Shown here: positions 34,273 to 43,795 of the stretch, in pieces
Layout of the letters: the number at the start of each line of letters is the position of its first letter
How positions within the stretch are numbered: the stretch's first letter is position 1
Source: an uncultured Pelagibacteraceae bacterium
GTDB taxonomy: Bacteria; Pseudomonadota; Alphaproteobacteria; Pelagibacterales; Pelagibacteraceae
Length of the DNA stretch: 64,000 nt
NCBI GenBank assembly: GCA_902596045.1
Contig: CACJSJ010000001.1
Span: forward strand, 1 to 64,000
Direction of reading: 5' to 3'
Program-made: the position numbers and the translations under genes
Notes under the pieces: model-generated
Database searches by the model: none
The model's input: the letters and a program-made list of their open reading frames with translations, nothing else
What the model was told of the DNA's origin: nothing

Positions 34273-35424
34273 ATGAACTTAAAAGATTGTCACAATTTTA
34301 GCGATTTTAGAAAATTAGCTAAAAAAAAATTACCTTCACCAATTTTTCATTATATTGATGGAGCAGCAGATGATGAGATTACATACCAAAGAAATACAAG
34401 TGCATTTGATGATGTTGATTTAGTCCCCAATGTTTTAAGAGGAGTTGAGGATGTTGATTTATCAACTACAATTTTTGGAAAAAAATTAGACTTACCATTT
34501 TATCTTGCCCCTACTGCACTTCAAAGACTTTTTCATTATGATGGTGAAAGAGCAGTTGGCAAAGCAGCAAAAAAATTTAATACCATGTTTGGTGTTTCAG
34601 CCTTAGCAACAGTGAGTGTTGAAGAAATTTCTTCAATAATTGATACCCCAAAAATGTTTCAGTTTTATTTCCATAAAGATAGAGGTTTAAATGACTCTTG
34701 TTTAGAAAGAGCTAAAGCAGCTAAGTTTGATGTTATGGCTTTAACAGTTGATACAATAACTGGAGGAAATCGAGAAAGGGACCTAAGAACAGGTTTTACA
34801 TCTCCTCCAAAGTTAACATTATCAAGTTTATTTAGTTTTGCTACTAAGCCAATGTGGGGAATAAATTATTTAACAAAGGGTAAGTTTGAATTACCACATC
34901 TTCAAGATTTTGTGAAAGAGGGTACTGATGTTAACTCATCAATTGGAAATTACTTTTCAACTATGCTGGATCAATCTATGAATTGGAAAGATGCTGAAAA
35001 TCTTTGTTCTAAATGGGGAGGTCATTTCGCACTCAAAGGAATTATGAGTGTAGAAGATGCAAAAAGAGCAGTAGACATAGGATGCACAGGTATAATGGTT
35101 TCAAATCATGGCGGAAGACAACTTGATGGATCCAGATCTCCATTTGACCAACTTGCAGAAATTGTTGATGCAGTTGGTGATAAGCTAGATGTAATTTGCG
35201 AAGGTGGAATTCATAGAGGCACACATATGCTTAAAGCTTTATCATTGGGAGCTAAAGCTTGTTCAGGTGGAAGATTATATCTTTACGCTTTAGCTGCTGG
35301 TGGACAAGCAGGTGTTGAAAGAGCTATTGAAAAATATAAGTCTGAATTAGTAAGAGATATGAAATTAATGGGATGTACAAAAATTAGCGATCTAAATCGA
35401 AATAACTTAAGATTTAGAAGATAA
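34273..35424 (+). CDS. FMN-dependent alpha-hydroxy acid oxidase/dehydrogenase (copy 1)
   Basis: A 383-aa TIM-barrel flavoprotein of the lactate dehydrogenase (LldD)/glycolate oxidase family. HYIDGAADDE, LPFYLAPTALQRL, MVSNHGGRQLDGSRSPFDQL with catalytic His and Arg, and the phosphate-binding EGGIHRGTHMLKALSLGA are present. It oxidises an L-2-hydroxy acid; which one cannot be told. It shares its last base with the start of copy 2 (35424), and both copies have the same length. Confidence 0.93.
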   Translation: MNLKDCHNFSDFRKLAKKKLPSPIFHYIDGAADDEITYQRNTSAFDDVDLVPNVLRGVEDVDLSTTIFGKKLDLPFYLAPTALQRLFHYDGERAVGKAAKKFNTMFGVSALATVSVEEISSIIDTPKMFQFYFHKDRGLNDSCLERAKAAKFDVMALTVDTITGGNRERDLRTGFTSPPKLTLSSLFSFATKPMWGINYLTKGKFELPHLQDFVKEGTDVNSSIGNYFSTMLDQSMNWKDAENLCSKWGGHFALKGIMSVEDAKRAVDIGCTGIMVSNHGGRQLDGSRSPFDQLAEIVDAVGDKLDVICEGGIHRGTHMLKALSLGAKACSGGRLYLYALAAGGQAGVERAIEKYKSELVRDMKLMGCTKISDLNRNNLRFRR

Positions 35425-36575
35425 TGAGTTTAAAAAATTGTTATAACTTTGAAGATTTTAGAAAATTAGCTAAAAAAAAATTACCTTCACCAATTTTTCA
35501 TTACATAGATGGGGGTGCTGATGATGAGTCTACTTTAAGAAGGAATACTGATTCCTTTAACGATTGCGACTTAGTTCCTAATATTTTAGCGAGTGTTGGT
35601 AAGCCAGATTTATCAACAACTTTGTTCGGAAGAAAAATTGATATACCTATTTTTCTATCTCCTGCTGCAATGCAAAGACTTTATCATCCAGATGGAGATA
35701 GAGCCTCAGCCAGAGCTGCTGAAAAATTTAATACTTTTTACAGTATGTCTTCGATGGGAAATAATACTATTGAAGAGGTATCTAATATTTCAAGTGGGCC
35801 AAAGTTATTTCAACTTTATGTTCATAAAGATCGATCAATATCAGATGATTTAATAGATAGATCTAGAAGATCTGGTTTTGATGCGATGTGCTTAACAGTA
35901 GATACTTTAGTTGCTGGTAATAGAGAAAAAGATCATAGAACAGGATTTACCACCCCTCCAAAACTTACACTTCAAAGCTTGATGAGTTTTGCGATGCGTC
36001 CTGGATGGGTTTTAAATTATCTCACAGGCAAAAGATTTGAATTATCAAATGTAAAAAAAAAAACTGATAAAGGAACAAACATTGCTAAGTCAGTTATTGA
36101 ATATATTAATGAACAGTATGATCCAGCCATGGGATGGAAAGATGCAGAGTATTGTGCTAAAAAATGGAATGGACCATTTGCCTTGAAAGGTGTTATGTCA
36201 GTAGATGACGCGAAGAGAGCTATTGATATCGGATGTACTGCAATAATGATTTCTAATCATGGTGGACGTCAATTAGATGGATCTAGATCGCCTTTTGATC
36301 AAGTCAAAGCAATTTCTGATGCTGTTGGTGATAAATTGGAAATAATTTTAGATGGAGGGGTTAGAAGAGGTACGCATGTTTTAAAGGCATTAGCTGCAGG
36401 TGCCAAAGCTTGTAGCTTTGGTAAAATGTTTTTGTTCTCTTTGGCCGCAGGTGGACAACAAGGAGTTGAACATTTATTGAAAAATATGCATGATGAAATA
36501 AGTAGAAATATGGTATTGATGGGGTGCAAAAATTTAAAAGAATTAAACAACTCAAAAATAATTTATAGAAAATAG
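35424..36575 (+). CDS. FMN-dependent alpha-hydroxy acid oxidase/dehydrogenase (copy 2)
   Basis: A 383-aa paralogue of copy 1, with HYIDGGADDE, IPIFLSPAAMQRL, MISNHGGRQLDGSRSPFDQV and DGGVRRGTHVLKALAAGAKA. All FMN and catalytic motifs are intact, so the two enzymes probably have different substrates. The first 50 bases of the conserved N-terminal block are identical in both copies although the rest has diverged. An aminotransferase gene starts 15 bases later with a plausible ribosome site (GAAGGGA). Confidence 0.93.
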   Translation: MSLKNCYNFEDFRKLAKKKLPSPIFHYIDGGADDESTLRRNTDSFNDCDLVPNILASVGKPDLSTTLFGRKIDIPIFLSPAAMQRLYHPDGDRASARAAEKFNTFYSMSSMGNNTIEEVSNISSGPKLFQLYVHKDRSISDDLIDRSRRSGFDAMCLTVDTLVAGNREKDHRTGFTTPPKLTLQSLMSFAMRPGWVLNYLTGKRFELSNVKKKTDKGTNIAKSVIEYINEQYDPAMGWKDAEYCAKKWNGPFALKGVMSVDDAKRAIDIGCTAIMISNHGGRQLDGSRSPFDQVKAISDAVGDKLEIILDGGVRRGTHVLKALAAGAKACSFGKMFLFSLAAGGQQGVEHLLKNMHDEISRNMVLMGCKNLKELNNSKIIYRK

Positions 36576-36590
36576 AAGGGATACATTTAA

Positions 36591-37757
36591 ATGAAACTAG
36601 CAAAAAATTTAGAAAATTTAGGAACAGAGTCTGCATTTAGTGTATTAGCTGAAGCAAAAGCATTAGAAGCAAAAGGAAATCCAATGATACACCTAGGTTT
36701 GGGCCAACCTGATTTCAAAACACCAAAACATGTTGTTGAAGCTGCAAAGAAAGCCTTAGATGATGGTCATCACGGTTATGTAATGTCAAACGGTATTCCT
36801 GAATGTAGACAAGCTGTAACTAGATGGATCAAAAAACGTTACAACACAGATGTAGATTTTGAAAGAATTCTTATAATGCCAGGTGGAAAGCCAACTATGA
36901 GTTATGCAATTCAATGTTTTGGTGAACCAGGTGCAGAAATAATTCATCCAACACCAGCGTTTCCAATTTATGAGTCGATGATAAATTATACTGGATCAAC
37001 ATCTGTTCCTTATGACTTAACAGAAGATAAAGATTTAAAATTTAATCCTGAAAAAATATTGTCATTAATTACAGACAAAACAAGACTGTTAATATTAATT
37101 AATCCCAATAATCCAACTGGAAGTTTTGTAGAAAAATCTGACATAGATGTTCTTGCTGAAGGATTAAAAAAATACCCTCATGTTACAATTCTTAGTGATG
37201 AAATTTATAGTAGACAAATTTTTGATAATAAGGAAATGCCAACATTTTTTAATTATCCAGAATTAAGAGAAAGATTAATAGTATTAGAAGGATGGAGCAA
37301 AGCTTATTCAATGACTGGGTGGAGATTGGGCTGGAGTTTTTGGCCTAAAGAATTAGTTCCACATGTAAATAAACTTTTAATCAACAGTGTTTCATGTGTG
37401 AATGCTGCTGCACAATTTGCAGGAATAGCTGCTCTTGATGGACCAGACGATTCAATTGATGCGATGATGGTTAAATTTACACAAAGAAGAGATTTAATTC
37501 ATAAAGGATTAAATGATCTTCCAGGAGTTGAATGTAGTTTACCTGGAGGCGCTTTCTACGCATTTCCTAATATAAAAGGTACTGGAATGACAGGGGCCGA
37601 GTTTTGTAAAAAAGCTATGCATGAAGCTGGAGTTGCGATAGTACCTGGTACAGCTTTTGGTAAAACCTGTAACGATTATGTAAGGTTTAGTTTTGCTGCT
37701 TCACAGGATAATATTTCCCAAGCTTTAGAAAATGTAAAGAAAATGTTGACTAAATAA
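36591..37757 (+). CDS. PLP-dependent aminotransferase (class I/II, aspartate aminotransferase-like)
   Basis: A 388-aa fold-type I enzyme. IHLGLGQPDFKTPKHV, NPNNPTGSFV, ILSDEIYSRQ and LEGWSKAYSMTGWRLGW (PLP-binding Lys) are all visible. The family makes or uses aspartate, alanine, or other amino/oxo acids; placed among hydroxyacid oxidases it could aminate the 2-oxo acid they make (for example glyoxylate or pyruvate), which is inference. Forty bases separate it from the next gene. Confidence 0.9.
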   Translation: MKLAKNLENLGTESAFSVLAEAKALEAKGNPMIHLGLGQPDFKTPKHVVEAAKKALDDGHHGYVMSNGIPECRQAVTRWIKKRYNTDVDFERILIMPGGKPTMSYAIQCFGEPGAEIIHPTPAFPIYESMINYTGSTSVPYDLTEDKDLKFNPEKILSLITDKTRLLILINPNNPTGSFVEKSDIDVLAEGLKKYPHVTILSDEIYSRQIFDNKEMPTFFNYPELRERLIVLEGWSKAYSMTGWRLGWSFWPKELVPHVNKLLINSVSCVNAAAQFAGIAALDGPDDSIDAMMVKFTQRRDLIHKGLNDLPGVECSLPGGAFYAFPNIKGTGMTGAEFCKKAMHEAGVAIVPGTAFGKTCNDYVRFSFAASQDNISQALENVKKMLTK

Positions 37758-37796
37758 GCTGTATTTTTAAACTATTTTTTACTAATATCACATAAT

Positions 37797-39170
37797 ATGT
37801 TTGATCAAGTAGAAATTGAGTTAAAGAAAATTTTCAATGGAAGATACTCAACTTCTGTATCTACAAGAACTAATTATGCAAGAGGAGAGGATACTTATGA
37901 TCCTGTTCTATCCAAAGCAGTAGTCTTCCCTGAAACAAATGAAGAAGTTTCAAAAATATTAAGATTATGTAATGAACATAAAATCCCCGTAGTTCCTTTC
38001 GGAACAGGAACATCTTTAGAAGGAAATGTTGTAGGAAATGAAAAAGGGATAACTATCTGTTTAGAAAAAATGAACAAAGTTTTAAGTGTAAATGCTGAGG
38101 ATTTTGATTGTAGGGTTCAAGCCTGCGTAACGAAAGAACAATTAAATGATTATTTAAGAGAAGATGGCGTTTTTTTCCCAATTGATCCTGGTGCTAACGC
38201 TGCAATTGGGGGCATGGCCTCAACCTCAGCCTCTGGGACAATGGCTGTTAAATATGGAACTATGAAAACTGTTATAACTGGTCTTACTGTTGTGCTGCCA
38301 AGCGGGGACATTATAAATACAGGTGGTAGAACTAAAAAAACCTCAGCAGGTTATAATTTAACAAATTTATTTATTGGTTCTGAGGGTACATTAGGTATTA
38401 TTACTGAAGTTCAGTTAAGATTATCACCTATACCAGAAAGTATAATGGCTGCAGTATGTCATTTTCCAACTTTAGAAAATGCTGTTCAAACTGCTCAACA
38501 AGTTATTCAATATGGAATTCCAATTGCAAGGATTGAAATGCTTAATAAAGATCAAATGGGAATTAGCATTAATTATTCAAAACTAAAAGGTATAGAAGCA
38601 GTGCCAACATTGTTTTTTGAATTTCATGGATCAGAGACATCAAATGAAGAAAATATAAAAATTGTAGAAGAAATTTCAAAAGATAATAATGGGAGTTCTT
38701 TCAAATGGGCAAAAGACTTAGAAGAAAGGAATAAACTTTGGAAAGCAAGATGGGATGTTTATTATTCTGTAAAAGCTTTGATTAATAATGGAAGAGTTTA
38801 TTCAACAGATGTTTGTCTTCCTATTTCAAACATAACTGAGTGTGTAAATTTTGCAGAAGAGCAGGCTCAAAAATTTGGACTTAGAGCACCAATGGTAGGT
38901 CATTTAGGTGATGGAAATTTTCATGTACTTCTACCTTTTGACCCAGCAAAAAAGGAAATGTACAAAAAAATAAGAGAATTTAACGATGTGTTGATTAAAA
39001 AAGCATTAGAATTAAAGGGAACAATTACTGGTGAACATGGTGTAGGTCTTCATAAAAAAGAATATCTTCTTGAAGAACTTCCAGATAACATTCCAGTAAT
39101 GAAATTAATTAAACGAAGTATCGATCAAAACAATATAATGAATCCAGGAAAAATATTCGATCTTAACTAA
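37797..39170 (+). CDS. FAD-linked oxidase, GlcD/D-lactate dehydrogenase type
   Basis: A 457-aa protein with FAD_binding_4 and FAD-oxidase C-terminal domains. VPFGTGTSLEGNVVGNEKGI is the FAD pyrophosphate loop; GSEGTLGIITEVQLRL, GHLGDGNFHVLLPFD and TGEHGVGLHKKEYL are typical for GlcD, D-lactate and D-2-hydroxyglutarate dehydrogenases. Partner subunits GlcE/GlcF are not adjacent, so a single-subunit D-2-hydroxyacid dehydrogenase is more likely than classical glycolate oxidase. Confidence 0.9.
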   Translation: MFDQVEIELKKIFNGRYSTSVSTRTNYARGEDTYDPVLSKAVVFPETNEEVSKILRLCNEHKIPVVPFGTGTSLEGNVVGNEKGITICLEKMNKVLSVNAEDFDCRVQACVTKEQLNDYLREDGVFFPIDPGANAAIGGMASTSASGTMAVKYGTMKTVITGLTVVLPSGDIINTGGRTKKTSAGYNLTNLFIGSEGTLGIITEVQLRLSPIPESIMAAVCHFPTLENAVQTAQQVIQYGIPIARIEMLNKDQMGISINYSKLKGIEAVPTLFFEFHGSETSNEENIKIVEEISKDNNGSSFKWAKDLEERNKLWKARWDVYYSVKALINNGRVYSTDVCLPISNITECVNFAEEQAQKFGLRAPMVGHLGDGNFHVLLPFDPAKKEMYKKIREFNDVLIKKALELKGTITGEHGVGLHKKEYLLEELPDNIPVMKLIKRSIDQNNIMNPGKIFDLN

Positions 39171-39187
39171 TAATCTAAAAATATTTT

Positions 39188-40141
39188 ATGAAAAAAATTC
39201 TAATTACTCGAAAATTAATTAAAGATAGTGAAGACAAAGCAACAAAAACTTTTGAACCAATATTTAACTCTAATGACGAGTTATATTCTCAATCAAAGAT
39301 AATCGAATTGAGCCAGGGTTGTGATGGAATTTTATCATCGTTAACCGAAAAACTTGATAAAGAAACAATTGATAAGTTGCCTGATACTATTAAGATTATC
39401 TCAAATTTTGCTGTAGGATTTGGAAATATTGATTTAGAAGCAGCAAAAAAAAGAGGCATTACTGTTACAAATACACCCGAAGTTTTATCAGATGCAACAG
39501 CAGAAATTGGAGTTCTGTTAATATTAGGTGCATGTAGAAGAGTTTCTGAGGGAATAGAGTCAGCTCGTGAAGGTGGATGGAAATGGTCAGCAGATTACTT
39601 AATAGGAAAACAATTAACTGGAACAAGGCTAGGTATTTTAGGCATGGGACGAATAGGACAAAAGATTGCTAAGATTGCCAAATCATTAGGTATGATAATT
39701 CATTATCATAATAGATCGAAATTAAATGATGAAAAAGCTGATGGTGCAATTTATCATGATAATGTAAAAAGCCTTTTTTCAGTTTCTGATGTTTTATCTA
39801 TTTGTTGTCCTGCAACTAAAGAGACAGAAAATATGATTAATAAAGAGACTGTCGAATATTTCCCTAAAGGTGCTGTCATTACAAATATAGCAAGAGGTGA
39901 TATTGTTGATGATGAAGCTTTGATTGATGCTTTGAACAGAAGAAAAATTTATGCGGTAGGACTTGATGTTTATAAAAATGAACCAAATTTAAATCCAGGT
40001 TATATGAAAATAAAGTCGGCTTTTATTTTACCACATCTTGGAAGTGCGACTAAAGATACTAGAATAGCTATGGCGAACCTCGCAATCGACAATATTGAAG
40101 AATTTTTTAAAACGGGAAATTGTAAAAATAAAGTTAATTAA
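39188..40141 (+). CDS. D-2-hydroxyacid dehydrogenase (glyoxylate/hydroxypyruvate reductase-like)
   Basis: A 317-aa NAD(P)-dependent enzyme. AVGFGNIDLEAAKKRGI, LGILGMGRIGQKIAKIAKSLGM (Rossmann loop), VITNIARGDIVDDEALIDAL and the catalytic His in FILPHLGSATKDTR are all there. Its substrates are glyoxylate, hydroxypyruvate or a similar oxo acid. With the neighbouring oxidases it would link 2-hydroxy acids with their oxo forms. Confidence 0.92.
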   Translation: MKKILITRKLIKDSEDKATKTFEPIFNSNDELYSQSKIIELSQGCDGILSSLTEKLDKETIDKLPDTIKIISNFAVGFGNIDLEAAKKRGITVTNTPEVLSDATAEIGVLLILGACRRVSEGIESAREGGWKWSADYLIGKQLTGTRLGILGMGRIGQKIAKIAKSLGMIIHYHNRSKLNDEKADGAIYHDNVKSLFSVSDVLSICCPATKETENMINKETVEYFPKGAVITNIARGDIVDDEALIDALNRRKIYAVGLDVYKNEPNLNPGYMKIKSAFILPHLGSATKDTRIAMANLAIDNIEEFFKTGNCKNKVN

Positions 40142-40282
40142 AATTTTATACAACCCATAATAGTATTATTTTAAATAATCATTACTAACTCTAAATAATA
40201 AATGCTTGCAGGGTGCGACATCTTGTAATTAAATCAGGCTATTAGTTAATAAAATAAAGTAAAAAACGCGGAGGTAAAGGTA

Positions 40283-41581
40283 ATGAAAAAAATAGTAACT
40301 TTATTATCTTCTTTATTATTTTCTATTTTTGTATTCACCAATGCTAATTCAGCTGGTGACGAAGAGGCTATTAAAAAACTTAGTAGTTTCAAAAAAACTG
40401 GCATAGATGTTGTGGCTGATGTAATTGATCAGAATACAAAATATAGAGCAAACATAGAGAAGAATATTCTTCCAAATATTAAAATGCCTCAAGGATTTAA
40501 GATAGAAATCTTTGCAGTTGCTCCTGACGCTAGACATATGGCTGTTAGCAGAAACAAAGGTACAGTTTGGATTGGAACAAGAAAAACAAGAGTATGGCAA
40601 GCAACAGACCGAGATATGGATAATATTGCTGACACCGTAGAGCAGTTTGCTCCAACAGTGAATTTTGATATTCCTAATGGTCCATGTTACTCAGCTGATG
40701 GACATTTGTATATTGCTGAAAGAAACAGAGTTTTATGGTTTCCTGCAGCAGAATATTTCATGGAAAGTCCTGATACAGTAGCTATACCTATCATCGATCA
40801 GGGTGATTTAATCCCAGTAGAAGAAGAGTCTTATAATCACACTGCAAGAGTTTGTGCGATTGGACCAAAAGATAACAAGCTATATGTCAGCTTGGGTCAA
40901 CCATTCAATGTTGCGGGTCCAGACAAATATCCTCTTTATGATCAAGTTGGAATTGGTGGAATGATTAGATTTAATAGATTCCCAGGAAAACTTGAAAGAG
41001 AAGTAGTTGCAATTGGAATAAGAAATTCAGTTGGACATGCTTTTAATCCAAAAGACGGAACTCTATGGTTTACTGATAATCAAGTTGACGGAATGGGAGA
41101 TGAAACACCCCCAGGAGAACTAAATAAAGCTTGTGCATTAGGATCAAAAGTTTGGTACGGACATCCTTATACTGGAGGTGGTGAAGTAAGAACTAACGAG
41201 TATAAAGACAAAGCAATTCCAAAAGAATATGCAGACAATTATTGTAAGCCACAAGTTGAAATGATTGCCCATGCAGCTGATTTAGGAATGATGTTTTATA
41301 CTGGAAAAATGTTTCCAAAGAAATATCATAATGCGATCTTTAGTGCTCAGCATGGTTCTTGGAATGCAATTAAGCCAAGGGGAGCCAGAGTTATGGTCAC
41401 TTACTTAGATAGAAAAGGAAATGCTAAAAAAACAGAACCTTTTGCTGAAGGTTGGATGACTGAAATGGGTACTTACTTAGGTAGACCTGTAGATGTTCAG
41501 CAATATGTTGATGGATCTCTATTAGTATCTGACGATAAGGCTGGAGTTATTTATAGAATAACCTACGATAGTCCTGCTTAA
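40283..41581 (+). CDS. PQQ-type sugar (sorbosone/glucose) dehydrogenase-like periplasmic protein
   Basis: A 432-aa secreted beta-propeller with signal peptide (IVTLLSSLLFSIFVFTNANSAG). MPQGFKIEIFAVAPDARHMAVSRNKGTVWIGTR, GIRNSVGHAFNPKDGTLWFTDNQVDGMGDETPPGELNKA and SAQHGSWNAIKPRGARV fit the sorbosone dehydrogenase branch. GCGGAGGTAAAGG gives a strong ribosome site. A terminator follows; then come a small secreted protein and a cytochrome c, which could accept its electrons. No PQQ synthesis genes are in this window. Confidence 0.85.
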   Translation: MKKIVTLLSSLLFSIFVFTNANSAGDEEAIKKLSSFKKTGIDVVADVIDQNTKYRANIEKNILPNIKMPQGFKIEIFAVAPDARHMAVSRNKGTVWIGTRKTRVWQATDRDMDNIADTVEQFAPTVNFDIPNGPCYSADGHLYIAERNRVLWFPAAEYFMESPDTVAIPIIDQGDLIPVEEESYNHTARVCAIGPKDNKLYVSLGQPFNVAGPDKYPLYDQVGIGGMIRFNRFPGKLEREVVAIGIRNSVGHAFNPKDGTLWFTDNQVDGMGDETPPGELNKACALGSKVWYGHPYTGGGEVRTNEYKDKAIPKEYADNYCKPQVEMIAHAADLGMMFYTGKMFPKKYHNAIFSAQHGSWNAIKPRGARVMVTYLDRKGNAKKTEPFAEGWMTEMGTYLGRPVDVQQYVDGSLLVSDDKAGVIYRITYDSPA

Positions 41582-41597
41582 TCAATAAATTAATAAA

Positions 41598-41630
41598 AGG
41601 ATCGGTTTAATAAAACCGGTCCTTTTTTTT
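41598..41630 (+). terminator. Rho-independent terminator after the PQQ-type dehydrogenase
   Basis: AGGATCGGTTT-AATA-AAACCGGTCCT (11 bp with one G-U) followed by eight T, 17 bases after the stop codon. It probably ends most transcripts of the dehydrogenase while the small secreted protein and cytochrome downstream get less or separate expression. Confidence 0.92.
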
Positions 41631-41654
41631 AAAAATTTAAAAAGGTAAATGATT

Positions 41655-42053
41655 ATGAAAAAGATTTTATTACTTATTTCTTTAATTTTAATTACAGTTT
41701 TCCCAGTAAATGCAAATTCTGAAAATCAAAATAAAGTTTGTAGTGGATTTGCAAAATGGACAGAGAATGGAGAATTTAAACAAATAAGAGAAAGCAAGTG
41801 TATGACCGAAGAAGAATATAAAGCTTATTTAAATTCTCCTGACTATTTATGTAAATATTATGTAAAATCAATTTGGAAAGAGTCAGAAAGAGCTTATGGA
41901 AAAAAACAATATCAATATACTGAAGAAAAATTATCAAAGATAAAAGCTTTAAAAGACGAAGGTAAAGCTCTGTGTGACTCTGGCAAATTAAAGGAGGGTG
42001 AAGCTAAATTGGTTGAAGCAATTAAAATTATTAGCCATACGAGGATGAATTAG
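41655..42053 (+). CDS. Small secreted protein of unknown function with four Cys
   Basis: A protein of about 132 aa with signal peptide (MKKILLLISLILITVFPVNANS). The mature part has VCSGF, SKCMTEEEY, YLCKYY and ALCDSGK, so two disulfides are possible, and a helix-rich C-terminal half. I do not recognise a family. The AAAGG at 41641 suits the ATG at 41655 better than the one at 41649. Its TAG stop overlaps the GTG start of the cytochrome gene. Confidence 0.75.
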   Translation: MKKILLLISLILITVFPVNANSENQNKVCSGFAKWTENGEFKQIRESKCMTEEEYKAYLNSPDYLCKYYVKSIWKESERAYGKKQYQYTEEKLSKIKALKDEGKALCDSGKLKEGEAKLVEAIKIISHTRMN

Positions 42054-42472
42054 TGAAATTGATTTTTACTTCATTAAGTATATTTTTTACTATCACTTTC
42101 CAAACTCTTCTAGCTGATACAAAACAAGCTGAAACAGGCTCAGTAGGAGCGACTGTTAGCAAAAATTTAACTGAAGAGCTAAGAGTTGGTAAAGCAAAAG
42201 TAGAGACTTTATGCTCTGCCTGTCATGGCCTAGATGGTGTTGCTGCATCAGGTGGAAATTCGGTAATTATTCCTAACTTAACTGCTCAGCATAAGGATTA
42301 TTTGATTGCTAAATTAAAAGATTATAAATCAAATAAAATTGATCACCCCCAAATGTCTATTATTGCCCAAATGCTAACAGATGAAGAGATATCCGCAGTA
42401 TCTGAATGGTATTCTAGAATAAAAATCAGAATTTTTGATCCAAATTTGATTTTAGGTAAACCCAGTCAATAA
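42053..42472 (+). CDS. Class I cytochrome c
   Basis: A 139-aa periplasmic protein with GTG start and signal peptide. VETLCSACHGLDG is the CxxCH haem site and HPQMSIIAQMLTDEEISAVSEWYS supplies the distal Met and C-terminal helix of a small class I cytochrome. It is coupled to the small secreted gene (TAGTG) and is downstream of the PQQ-type dehydrogenase, a likely electron donor. The ccm operon in this window would mature it. Confidence 0.92.
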   Translation: MKLIFTSLSIFFTITFQTLLADTKQAETGSVGATVSKNLTEELRVGKAKVETLCSACHGLDGVAASGGNSVIIPNLTAQHKDYLIAKLKDYKSNKIDHPQMSIIAQMLTDEEISAVSEWYSRIKIRIFDPNLILGKPSQ

Positions 42473-42557
42473 ATTATTTTCAACTTAAAGTAGAAAATTT
42501 TATATATGTGGCTTTCTGAAATGATTGTTATCAATAATGGGGTCATTTTTTATAAAG

Positions 42558-42592
42558 ACTCTTAATTAATTTTGTGCTTAAATTATAAGAGT
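42558..42592 (+). promoter_or_regulatory. Inverted repeat in the leader of the TRAP transporter operon
   Basis: ACTCTTA and TAAGAGT (42558-42564 and 42586-42592) face each other 24 bases before the dctP ATG; AGAGGAG follows as ribosome site. The gap from 42473 to 42616 holds no ORF. A role as operator or 5' hairpin is only a suggestion. Confidence 0.35.
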
Positions 42593-42616
42593 TAATTAAC
42601 TACTAGAGGAGAAATA

Positions 42617-43771
42617 ATGACAAAAGAAAATAAATCATTGAAGATTAAAACATCTTCAAGACGTAAGTTCTTTAAAACTGCAGCTAAAGCTGGTGCAGTT
42701 GCAGCAGCTACAGTTGCAATGCCCAACATAGCTCATGCAGCTCCAGTTACATTAAAGATGCAAGCAGCTTGGCCATCAGGCGCTAACATCTTTTTTGAAA
42801 TGGCAGGAGACTACGCAAAGATGGTTAGCGACATGTCTGGAGGTTCTTTAAAAATAGATCTTCAGCCAGTTGGTTCAGTTGTAAAAACTTCTGAAATTGG
42901 TGCAGCGGTAAGTGATGGAAACCTTGATATGGGTCACTGGGTGACAGCATATTGGTATGGTAAAAATGCTGCGGCTTCACTTTTTGGTACTGGTCCTTCA
43001 TATGGAATGTCATCTCAAGAAGTTATGGGATGGATGGAATATGGTGGAGGAAGAAAACTGTATGAAGAAGCAGTAGCTTCAGTTGGATTCGATTATATTG
43101 GATTCTTTCATATGCCGATGCCAGCACAACCTTTTGGTTGGTTTAAAAAGAACGTAACAAAAGTATCTGATGTTAAAGGTATGAAGTATAGAACAGTTGG
43201 TTTAGCGACTAACGTTTTAACTGCTATGGGAATGGTTGTAAGACAATTACCAGGTGGTGAAATTCAACCAGCAATGAAAACTGGTTTGATTGATGCTGCA
43301 GAGTTTAACAACCCAACATCAGACTCACAGTTTGGAATGCAAGATGTATCTAAACACTATCACTTAGGTAGTTTCCACCAATCTCAAGAAATGTTTGAGA
43401 TACCGGTGAACAAAAAAAGATACAATAGCCTTTCACCTGCTCACCAAGCTATCTTGAAAAATGCTGCTTATGCTGCAAACTCAGATAACTACTTCAAAGC
43501 TTTAGTTAGATATTCAACTGACTTAGGTAAATTGATGAACGAGCATAAGGTTAACGTTTACCAAACTTCTGATGCTATTTTAGCTGAACAGTTAAAAGGT
43601 TGGGATAAAATAGTTGCTGAATTTTCTGGGAAAGATCCTTTCTTTAAGAAAATTATCGCATCTCAGAAAGCATATGCTAAGAGAACAATGAAGTATCTGT
43701 TGATGAATCAACCGAACTACAAATTAGCTTATGAAAATGAGTTTGGTCCAATTGCTAAAGTTAAAATTTAA
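42617..43771 (+). CDS. dctP: TRAP transporter substrate-binding protein DctP, TakP-like, Tat-exported
   Basis: A 384-aa periplasmic binding protein. SSRRKFFKTAAKAGAVAAATVAMPNIAHAA is a twin-arginine signal; the mature part begins MQAAWPSGANIFFEMAGDYAKMVSDMSGGSLKIDLQPVGSVV and has MKYRTVGLATNVLTAMGMVVRQLPGGEIQPAMKTGLIDAAEFNNP, containing the Arg that binds the carboxylate in TRAP receptors. The overall look is of the 2-oxo acid (TakP)/lactate group. The AGAGGAG ribosome site and a terminator right after the gene suit high, separate expression. Confidence 0.92.
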   Translation: MTKENKSLKIKTSSRRKFFKTAAKAGAVAAATVAMPNIAHAAPVTLKMQAAWPSGANIFFEMAGDYAKMVSDMSGGSLKIDLQPVGSVVKTSEIGAAVSDGNLDMGHWVTAYWYGKNAAASLFGTGPSYGMSSQEVMGWMEYGGGRKLYEEAVASVGFDYIGFFHMPMPAQPFGWFKKNVTKVSDVKGMKYRTVGLATNVLTAMGMVVRQLPGGEIQPAMKTGLIDAAEFNNPTSDSQFGMQDVSKHYHLGSFHQSQEMFEIPVNKKRYNSLSPAHQAILKNAAYAANSDNYFKALVRYSTDLGKLMNEHKVNVYQTSDAILAEQLKGWDKIVAEFSGKDPFFKKIIASQKAYAKRTMKYLLMNQPNYKLAYENEFGPIAKVKI

Positions 43772-43795
43772 TTAGCTTTAAATAATTCGAAAAGA

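Noticed and set aside
40142-40282. Riboswitch before the PQQ-type dehydrogenase
   Set aside because: The gap has a GC-richer patch and a strong ribosome site, but I find no stable set of helices or known riboswitch motif (glycine, TPP, SAM types looked for by eye).
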